Assembly: GCA_002393895.1 (NCBI GenBank)
Contig: DGUE01000102.1
Span: 1 to 20,346, forward strand
Reading direction: 5' to 3'
From: Bacteroidales bacterium UBA4318
GTDB lineage: Bacteria > Bacteroidota > Bacteroidia > Bacteroidales > UBA932
DNA: 20,346 nucleotides
Position numbers and translations under genes: made by a program
Notes under the pieces: generated by a model
The model's database searches: none
What the model saw: only the letters and a program-made list of their open reading frames with translations
What the model was told of the DNA's origin: nothing
In this document: piece by piece, positions 14,651-20,346 of the stretch
Numbering within the stretch: the stretch's first letter is position 1
Layout of the letters: every line of letters begins with the position of its first letter

Positions 14651-15919
14651 TTGCCGGGGGAAGCGGAAAATGATGGCGGCGACAGCGAAGAAGAGCAGGG
14701 CCAGGGGGTAGTACAGATATCCGATGATGGATGCCACGCTTATGCCTGCCAGGCCGGAGGCCATCAGCAGCTGGGCCCCGTAAGGCAGGATGCCCTGCAC
14801 TATGCAGGAGAAGGTGTCCAGGATGCTGGCAGATTTGCGGGAATCTACCCCGAAGTGCGATGCGATGTCGCGGGCGATGCTGCCGGTGGTGATGATGGCG
14901 ATGGTGTTGTTTGCCGTGCAGATATTCGCAAGGGCTACCAGGGCGGCGATGCTGAATTCTGCTCCTCGGCGGCCGTCGATACGCCTGGTGAGCAGGTTTA
15001 TGATATAATCTATCCCACCGTTCACGCGGATTATTTCCAGCATTCCTCCAGCAAGCATGGTGACAATAATGAGGTCTCCCATAGATGCAACACCCGTTCC
15101 GGCGGACTGCAGGAAGCCTGTCCAGCCGAATTTCCCGAGCGACAACCCGATTACGGCGTTCAGGAGTATGCCTATGCTGAGCACACCCAGCACGTTCATG
15201 CCTGTCAGAGCGAGCAGGATTATGGTCAGGTAGGGCAGAAGCAGCAGGAAGTTCCCTCCGCCGGAAGGGGCGGAAGCCTCAAAGCCCTGTCCCATAAAGA
15301 CATAAAGCACTGCCACCACTACTGCTGCAGGTGCGGCAATCCAGATATTTGCCCGGAACTTGTCGGCCATGGAGCACCCTTGGCTCCGGGTGGCCGCAAT
15401 GGTGGTATCTGAAATAAAGGAGAGATTGTCTCCGAAAAAGGCACCTCCCACGATTGCCGCGACAACCATCGCGATAGGAGCTCCGGTGCCCGAAGCAAGC
15501 CCGGAAGCTATGGGCACCAGGGCCACGATAGTTCCTACGCTGGTGCCTATGGCCATGGAGATGAAGCATGCAGCCACGAACAAGCCGACCAGAATGAACT
15601 TCCCCGGTAGGATGCGCAGGGTAAAGGCAACGGTGGCATCTATGCTGCCTATTGCCTTGGCCGTGGCGGCGAACACCCCGGCCAGCACAAATATCCATAT
15701 CATCAGCAGGACGTTGCTATTGCCTGCTCCGCGCGAGAAATGGGCCACGCGCTCATCGATGCCCCCCTTCGTTATGAAGAGTGCGTAGGCAGAGGCCAGA
15801 AGGAATGCGGCCACAACCGGCACCTTATAGAAGTCCTTCGCGACGAAAGACGACACAAGATACACCCCCAGGAACACAATAAGCGGGCTGAGGGCAAGGA
15901 GTCCGCGTCCCCTCGTCAT
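14645..15919 (-). CDS. NhaC-family Na+/H+ antiporter
   Basis: An integral inner-membrane protein of 424 residues with about eleven or twelve hydrophobic segments, predicted to exchange Na+ (or another cation or organic ion) for protons. The strongest family evidence is the pair of motifs typical of the NhaC/ion-transporter superfamily: MAIGTSVGTIVALVPIASG, followed by GGAFFGDNLSFISDTTIAA with D164 in the GDN motif and a further acidic residue at SD. It is somewhat shorter than the Bacillus NhaC type but in the usual range of Bacteroidota homologues. Its ATG overlaps the stop of the upstream peptidase gene by 4 bases, so the two are co-transcribed and probably translationally coupled. Some members of this family exchange organic acids or amino-acid derivatives, so simple sodium exchange is not certain. 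Confidence 0.87.
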   Translation of the reverse strand: MTRGRGLLALSPLIVFLGVYLVSSFVAKDFYKVPVVAAFLLASAYALFITKGGIDERVAHFSRGAGNSNVLLMIWIFVLAGVFAATAKAIGSIDATVAFTLRILPGKFILVGLFVAACFISMAIGTSVGTIVALVPIASGLASGTGAPIAMVVAAIVGGAFFGDNLSFISDTTIAATRSQGCSMADKFRANIWIAAPAAVVVAVLYVFMGQGFEASAPSGGGNFLLLLPYLTIILLALTGMNVLGVLSIGILLNAVIGLSLGKFGWTGFLQSAGTGVASMGDLIIVTMLAGGMLEIIRVNGGIDYIINLLTRRIDGRRGAEFSIAALVALANICTANNTIAIITTGSIARDIASHFGVDSRKSASILDTFSCIVQGILPYGAQLLMASGLAGISVASIIGYLYYPLALLFFAVAAIIFRFPRQA

Positions 15920-18900
15920 TTGGAGATTTCCTTCAGCATTTCGGCCACGGCAGCTTCAAGCTGCTTGTCTTCGCCGCGTGCGACGCTCTCGGGATCGTTA
16001 TAGACTATGATGTCCGGATCAAGCTGAAGGTTCTCCAGATAACGGCCGTTGGATACGCTCCAGGAGCCTATCTGAGGGATACCGAATACCAGAGAAGGAT
16101 CCACCTGGTTCTCCCACCACACGGAAGTGGCCGTGCCTGGAACGGGAGCTCCGATGATCTTACCGGTGCCGAGGGCTCTGTAGCAGTAAGGGAATCCGCA
16201 TGCGTCCGAATAGTTTGCTTCGCAGACGACCACGCAGGAAGGCTTGACCCATTTGTCGTAAGGCTCGGGTGCCATGTAGACTCCGCGGGCTTCCCGCTTG
16301 GTATACATCTTTCCGTCAAGGAAGGTGGCCAGGTCGTTATGCAGCCAGCCGCCTCCGTTATTGCGGGTGTCGACTATCAGTGCATCGCAGGTGCGGTACT
16401 TGCCAAGAGCCTTGGAATAGACATCGCGGAAACTGGCCGAGTTCATGCCACGCACGTGCACATAGCCAACGCGGCCTCCTGAAAGCTCTTCGACGCGCTT
16501 TTCGTTATTGCGGACCCAGCGATGGTAATAGCCCTCGGTGTCGTTGCCGCCAGGAGTGATGATTATTTCCTTTTCCTTGCCAGCAGCTTTCACAGTCAAG
16601 AGTATTCTCTTGCCGTTCTTGCGTGCGAGCGCCTGATACCAAGGTGTTCCGGCCTCCACAGGTTTGCCGTCGACTGCCAGCACCAGGTCTCCCTCCTTCA
16701 TTTCGGGAACCAGCCTCCGGAGCCCGCTGTATGGCAGGAATTCCTTGATTTTCAGTCCCTTGCCATCGTATTCTTCATCGAAGATCACTCCGAGGTGGCC
16801 AACTCCGCCTGCCGATCCGCCATAGCGTCCGCCAGTGTGCGAACCGTTCAGCTCGCCGAGCATTTCGGAAAGGATCTCACGGAAAGCCCAGTTGTCGGTG
16901 ACATAGGGCAGGAACTGGCGGTAGTTGTCGCAAACTGCATCCCAGTCCACTCCATGCATGTCGGCCACATACCACTTCTGCTTCACTTGCCTCCAGCAGT
17001 GGTCGAAGATGTAGGCGCGCTCCTTGGCGGCATCGTATTCGTACTCGCCGCTGAAGCTTACGTTCTTGGTGCTGAAGGTCTTGGGATCTGCCTTCACCAC
17101 GCTGTTGCCACCCACCACAAATACGCTCTTGCCATCGGCAGAGGGAACCAGGTGGCCGGTGAAACTCTTCTTCACGACCTTGATGCTGCCGTCGGTGCGG
17201 TCCACGCAAACCAGGTCGTGATTCTTCTCCAACTGCACGGTATAATAGAGTTTCTTGCCGTCGGGGGTGAGCAGGTAATCGCCGATATGGCCAGAATTGC
17301 GGGTGAGCTTGACAATACGGTCCTGCCTGCGGCTGAGCTCAAGCTTAACCTTTTCAGGTTTCTTGGAATCGGTGCTGTCCTTCTTCTCTTCCTTCTTCTT
17401 GTCCTTGGCGGCCTGCTTGTCGCTCTTCAGAAGCTTCTCTATCTTCTCCATATCCTCACCCTGCACAAATTTAAGGTAGGCCTCATCGTCGAAGAACATG
17501 ATGTAGATATCGCCCTCCGCGCCCCAGCTTCCGTGGCTGCGGTAGCCGGCCTTGTCGCTCTCCCAGGTCATGGCCTTGCCGCCCATCGCCCACTTGAAGT
17601 TGCCGTCGGAATAGCCGCTGAGGGTGAGGTCGGTGATCTCTCCGGATTCCACATCTATCAGGCAGATATCCTCGTTATACATACGCTGCTCGCCCTGATA
17701 GCTGGAAAGGATGTAACGGCTGTCCGGGCTCCACTCAAAGCTGAGGTCGCCGTCGGAATAGGAATAGTTGACACCTTCGGGGATGAGGACCTTCTCCTTG
17801 CCGCCGTTGGTGCTGCAGATTACCAGCCCGGTGCGGTTGCGCAGATATGCCAGCCACTTGCCATCGGGCGACACGCTGGGCTGGAAGCAGACCTGACCTT
17901 CGGGAGTAATGCGCTCTTCCTTGGTGCGGGTGGTGAAGGTGAAGGTCTGGTCTTTCTTGTCGGTGAGTTCGCGTTTGTAGATGGCCCATTCACCGTTACG
18001 CTCGGAGTCGTAGAAGATGCTGCGGCCATCCTTACCGAAGGCTACCCAGCGCTCCTGCTCGGGGGTATCGGTTATGCGGCGGGTATCTCCCAGCTCCAGC
18101 GGGGTCACGAAGACATCTCCCCTGGAAACCACAGCGATTTCCTTGCCATTGGGGGATGCTGCGAATCCGCGGATGCCATTGCTGGTTATGCGGTAGGTGT
18201 GCTCACGCTCGTTCCTGTCTTTCTTGACGGTGACGGCGAGCTTGACGGGCTGCTGCCCTTCCTTTTGGGTATAGAGATCCCCGTTCCATGAGTAGCAGAG
18301 AACGCCTCCGGCGCTGATACTGAGGTAGCGTACGGGATTCTTGGTGAAGGAGGTGATGCGCACGGGAGCGGCGCCATTGATGTCTGATTTCCAGACATTT
18401 GCATCACCGGCCCAGCCGTTGGGCTGCACGGGAGTCTCGCTCTGCTCGCTGAGGTAGTAGTAGTGGACGCCGTCGGGAGCGAACACCGGGCACTTGTCCT
18501 CGCCTATGAAGGTGGTGAGCTTGGTGTAGGTGCCGTTCTGGATCTTCCAGATATTGTGTGCGGCAGAAGAAGTATGGTGCTTGCGGTAAGGATCTTCCGG
18601 AGTAACATAGTCTTCGTATATGATCGTTCCGTCCGCCGAGATATCGGCTGCTCCGGCCTTGACCGTGGCGATGCGCTGAGGCACAGGCAGTTTGCCGGGC
18701 TCTGCGGCAAAAGCTTCGGCGAAGTCGATGCTATACAGATTGTTGGCACCGGGAAAAGCGCTGGAACTGGCAAGTTCCTGATAATAAGCGCTGAAGATAA
18801 TCTTTCCGTCCTTGCTCACCGCATAAGGGGTCTGGGCTCCGCCGTAGTCGGTCAGGCGCTTGGGGCGTCCGCCTTCGGTGCCCACGGCCCAAAGGTCCTT

Positions 18901-19161
18901 CTGGCCTTCGCGGAAGGATGCGAAGATGATGTATTTCCCGTCCGGGGTCCAGCGGGGCTCGGTGTCGTGAGCCGGGTTGGTGGTCAGCTGTACGGCCTCG
19001 CCACCGGCGGCACTGACGAGCCAGATGTCCCCCTGATAGACGAATGCCACGGTATTGCCATCCGGAGAGATGGCATTCTGGCGCAGCCAGCGGGGAGTTT
19101 CATTTGCGATTGCAAGAGTGCAGACTAGAGCGGCAATGGCCGCAAAGAGTACCTTCTTCAT
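15916..19161 (-). CDS. Tricorn-like S41 peptidase with beta-propellers and PDZ domain
   Basis: A 1081-residue exported serine peptidase built like archaeal tricorn protease (about 1070 residues). Signal peptide MKKVLFAAIAALVCTLAIA. Residues about 25-560 hold PD40/WD40-like propeller blades (ISPDGNTVAFVYQGDIWLV, WTPDGKYIIFAS, VSPDGKWLAYL and others). A lysine-rich stretch (579-606, 12 lysines in 28 residues) interrupts the propeller region. Then come a C1 helical domain ending ELNGSHTGG, a PDZ domain (about 790-875) and the C2 catalytic domain. Residues equivalent to the tricorn active site are S774-H775, nucleophile S985 followed by D986 in NYSDACGF, and E1043 in RYLENLQ. The S985-E1043 spacing of 58 equals that of tricorn S965-E1023 as I recall it. 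It is likely a periplasmic peptide-degrading enzyme. The antiporter gene follows with a 4-base overlap. Confidence 0.92.
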   Translation of the reverse strand: MKKVLFAAIAALVCTLAIANETPRWLRQNAISPDGNTVAFVYQGDIWLVSAAGGEAVQLTTNPAHDTEPRWTPDGKYIIFASFREGQKDLWAVGTEGGRPKRLTDYGGAQTPYAVSKDGKIIFSAYYQELASSSAFPGANNLYSIDFAEAFAAEPGKLPVPQRIATVKAGAADISADGTIIYEDYVTPEDPYRKHHTSSAAHNIWKIQNGTYTKLTTFIGEDKCPVFAPDGVHYYYLSEQSETPVQPNGWAGDANVWKSDINGAAPVRITSFTKNPVRYLSISAGGVLCYSWNGDLYTQKEGQQPVKLAVTVKKDRNEREHTYRITSNGIRGFAASPNGKEIAVVSRGDVFVTPLELGDTRRITDTPEQERWVAFGKDGRSIFYDSERNGEWAIYKRELTDKKDQTFTFTTRTKEERITPEGQVCFQPSVSPDGKWLAYLRNRTGLVICSTNGGKEKVLIPEGVNYSYSDGDLSFEWSPDSRYILSSYQGEQRMYNEDICLIDVESGEITDLTLSGYSDGNFKWAMGGKAMTWESDKAGYRSHGSWGAEGDIYIMFFDDEAYLKFVQGEDMEKIEKLLKSDKQAAKDKKKEEKKDSTDSKKPEKVKLELSRRQDRIVKLTRNSGHIGDYLLTPDGKKLYYTVQLEKNHDLVCVDRTDGSIKVVKKSFTGHLVPSADGKSVFVVGGNSVVKADPKTFSTKNVSFSGEYEYDAAKERAYIFDHCWRQVKQKWYVADMHGVDWDAVCDNYRQFLPYVTDNWAFREILSEMLGELNGSHTGGRYGGSAGGVGHLGVIFDEEYDGKGLKIKEFLPYSGLRRLVPEMKEGDLVLAVDGKPVEAGTPWYQALARKNGKRILLTVKAAGKEKEIIITPGGNDTEGYYHRWVRNNEKRVEELSGGRVGYVHVRGMNSASFRDVYSKALGKYRTCDALIVDTRNNGGGWLHNDLATFLDGKMYTKREARGVYMAPEPYDKWVKPSCVVVCEANYSDACGFPYCYRALGTGKIIGAPVPGTATSVWWENQVDPSLVFGIPQIGSWSVSNGRYLENLQLDPDIIVYNDPESVARGEDKQLEAAVAEMLKEISK

Positions 19162-19182
19162 ATATTAAAACTTCTAATCTTC

Positions 19183-19190
19183 CAAAAGTA
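19183..19190 (-). promoter_or_regulatory. Candidate -7 box of the tricorn-like peptidase operon
   Basis: On the minus strand TACTTTTG fits TAnnTTTG and lies 21 bases before the peptidase ATG, giving a leader of about 15 bases. A TTTTG lies 13 bases upstream, closer than the usual -33 spacing, so support is moderate. Confidence 0.4.
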
Positions 19191-19211
19191 AGAAAAATCC
19201 CGGCAAAATCC

Positions 19212-19219
19212 TATATTTG
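19212..19219 (+). promoter_or_regulatory. Candidate -7 box of recO
   Basis: TATATTTG is an exact match to TAnnTTTG and ends 7 bases before the recO ATG. With the usual distance to the start site, transcription would begin at or next to the start codon. No clear -33 TTTG is seen upstream. Confidence 0.45.
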
Positions 19220-19226
19220 TGATGAA

Positions 19227-19874
19227 ATGAATGCCGCAGTACGTTTGATTGTGCTTAATTCCACCAAACTGGGAGACAGTTCGCTGGTGCTTCACACGCT
19301 GTGCCGGGAGATGGGACGTCGCAGTTTCATTGTCACAGTGCGCAAGGGCGGTTCTCGGGCACTGTATCTTCCGTTCAGCATTCTGGATGCCGAGGTTATC
19401 GAAAACCGCAAATCGGACCTGTGGCGGCTTCGGGCGGTTTCGGCCGTACATCCTCTTAACGGGATTCGTTCCAGTTTCGACAAAAACGCCATCACCCTGT
19501 TCATGAGCGAGGTGCTTTGGAGGGCTGTTCAGGACGGAGCTGCCGAGGAAGGCCTGTATGACTGGTGCGAGCGCAGCATCCTCACCCTGGATGCCCTGGA
19601 GGGGAATTTTGCCAACTATCATCTGCGCTGGCTGATGGAACTTGCCGGAGCGCTGGGCTTTTCGCCGTCATTCGAAGGGCTGGCTCCGTTCGCGGAGGAG
19701 AATCTTCGCGAAATATCCGACCTGCTGTCCCTGGGGCTCCCGGAGTTTCTCGTCTATCCCCTGGACGGTTCCCGGCGCAGCGCCATCGCCGGCTCGCTCC
19801 TCCGCTATCTCTCCGCCCATCTGGAGATTCCCCTCAACATCCGCTCCCTCGCCGTGCTCGGGGAGCTCTACTGA
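19227..19874 (+). CDS. recO: DNA repair protein RecO
   Basis: A recombination mediator that, with RecR, helps load RecA on single-stranded DNA in gap repair. The product is 215 residues from ATG 19227, somewhat shorter than the roughly 240 usual for Bacteroidales. The N-terminal OB-fold is clear: RLIVLNSTKLGDSSLVLHTLCREMGRRSFIV, then LPFSILDAEVIENRKSDLWRL. The helical C-terminal domain contains FMSEVLWRAV, NFANYHLRWLMELAGALGF and the ending YLSAHLEIPLNIRSLAVLGELY, which matches the H-x-x-x-x-x-x-IRSL-x-VL pattern of RecO. No zinc-binding cysteine cluster is present, as is common in this phylum. The reading frame is open upstream of 19227 into the opposing peptidase gene, but there is no other ATG near, and the RecO homology begins at this methionine. 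Confidence 0.88.
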   Translation: MNAAVRLIVLNSTKLGDSSLVLHTLCREMGRRSFIVTVRKGGSRALYLPFSILDAEVIENRKSDLWRLRAVSAVHPLNGIRSSFDKNAITLFMSEVLWRAVQDGAAEEGLYDWCERSILTLDALEGNFANYHLRWLMELAGALGFSPSFEGLAPFAEENLREISDLLSLGLPEFLVYPLDGSRRSAIAGSLLRYLSAHLEIPLNIRSLAVLGELY

Positions 19875-19892
19875 GTATCAAGAACTTACACA

Positions 19893-19924
19893 AAACCGTC
19901 TGGTGAAAATGCACCAGACGGTTT
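19893..19924. terminator. Perfect 13-bp hairpin, bidirectional terminator
   Basis: AAACCGTCTGGTG (19893-19905) and CACCAGACGGTTT (19912-19924) pair perfectly around the loop AAAATG. It sits 18 bases after the recO stop and 30 bases after the stop of the opposing gene. The arms end in A3/T3 on each side, giving a short T-rich tail in both directions, as expected for a shared terminator of convergent genes. Confidence 0.85.
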
Positions 19925-19954
19925 ATAGTAAATAGCTGATAATCAGCAGGGGTA

Positions 19955-20346
19955 CTAGGCGACGTCGGCGCGGGCCATAGCGTCCTTGTAGTACTTCTGA
20001 TTCACGAACACGTCTTCCTTGTAAGGATTGATGTGGCGCTTCTTGGACACTGCGATGATGTAGCAGATGGCGATGACGTTGGTCACGAGAGCGAGTGCGC
20101 TGATGACGGTCATCATAGTGGGATTGGCTGCCACCACGGAAGGATCCACGGTGGTTCCGACTACTGCAGCTTCGCCGCCGGCAACCTCATAGAGCTTGCT
20201 GATGGTATTCACTCCCTCGGGATAAAGCACAGGCAGGGTAGCCCAGCTGAACCACTGCTGACCATTCTTGAAGGTCTCCTGGAAGAGAGGGAACACCTGT
20301 GCGAACATGCACCAGATTGCGAGGGTGTTGGCACGGTTCTGGATCC
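19955..20346 (-). CDS. Membrane protein of unknown family, C-terminal part (cut by right edge)
   Basis: The frame is open through the right edge, so the N-terminus is missing and about 130 C-terminal residues are seen. A moderately hydrophobic stretch, ANTLAIWCMFAQVFPLF, lies near the edge. A clear membrane helix, MMTVISALALVTNVIAICYIIAV, is followed by a basic, then charged tail (SKKRHINPYKEDVF up to MARADVA) that probably lies in the cytoplasm. Between them is a polar loop rich in glycine, alanine and valine. A methionine at 20308 is internal rather than a likely start, because coding sequence of the same character continues upstream of it. I do not recognise the family. A transporter or other multi-spanning protein is possible. 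Confidence 0.7.
   Translation of the reverse strand, partial: IQNRANTLAIWCMFAQVFPLFQETFKNGQQWFSWATLPVLYPEGVNTISKLYEVAGGEAAVVGTTVDPSVVAANPTMMTVISALALVTNVIAICYIIAVSKKRHINPYKEDVFVNQKYYKDAMARADVA

Noticed and set aside
16522..18291. 589-codon plus-strand frame opposite the tricorn-like peptidase
   Set aside because: The minus-strand peptidase has a complete domain set and active site. The opposite frame is a mirror of its codon bias.
19044..19226. Possible 61-residue N-terminal extension of recO
   Set aside because: The RecO fold begins at the methionine encoded at 19227, the extension overlaps the opposing peptidase gene, and a promoter box lies at 19212-19219.
20341..20346. GGATCC exactly at the right end, suggesting a BamHI cloning junction
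   Set aside because: Other GGATCC sites occur inside the window, for example at 1622-1627, and the left end shows no site, so chance is as likely.

Overview
The window reads as a Bacteroidota chromosome fragment, most likely a Bacteroidales gut-type organism of moderately high GC. The evidence is a SusC/SusD pair, several lipoproteins with Bacteroidota-style signal peptides, a BACON-domain lipoprotein, promoter boxes matching the Bacteroidota -7 consensus TAnnTTTG, and mostly absent Shine-Dalgarno sequences. It is almost entirely coding. No rRNA, tRNA, CRISPR array, insertion sequence or non-coding gap above 300 bases is visible.

Layout. (1) Bases 1-1770, minus strand: xylB (xylulokinase) followed by the 5' part of xylA (xylose isomerase), the core of D-xylose catabolism. 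(2) Bases 1771-1881: a short divergent promoter region. (3) Bases 1882-14613, plus strand: seven closely packed genes (gaps of 30, 14, 6, -1, 3 and -4 bases) that look like one operon. They are a surface metallophosphoesterase lipoprotein, SusC, SusD, a BACON/OB-like/jelly-roll surface lipoprotein, a second metallophosphoesterase with a cleavable signal peptide, an EamA/DMT inner-membrane transporter, and a GxDLY plus GDSL-type SGNH esterase. (4) Bases 14645-19161, minus strand: a tricorn-like S41 peptidase and an NhaC-type antiporter overlapping by 4 bases. (5) Bases 19227-19874, plus strand: recO. (6) Bases 19955-20346, minus strand: the C-terminal end of an unidentified membrane protein, separated from recO by a perfect hairpin terminator.

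How it may work together. The central operon is arranged like a polysaccharide utilisation locus: surface binding proteins, SusCD import, periplasmic enzymes and an inner-membrane exporter/importer. It encodes no recognisable glycosidase, polysaccharide lyase or regulator. Its catalytic genes are two calcineurin-like phosphoesterases and one carbohydrate-type esterase. My inference is a locus for capturing and trimming a phosphorylated or phosphodiester-containing, possibly acylated, glycoconjugate or nucleotide-like substrate. The divergent xylBA operon hints at a pentose connection, but this is not proven. This operon is the best candidate for an undescribed system. The remaining genes look like ordinary chromosomal genes.
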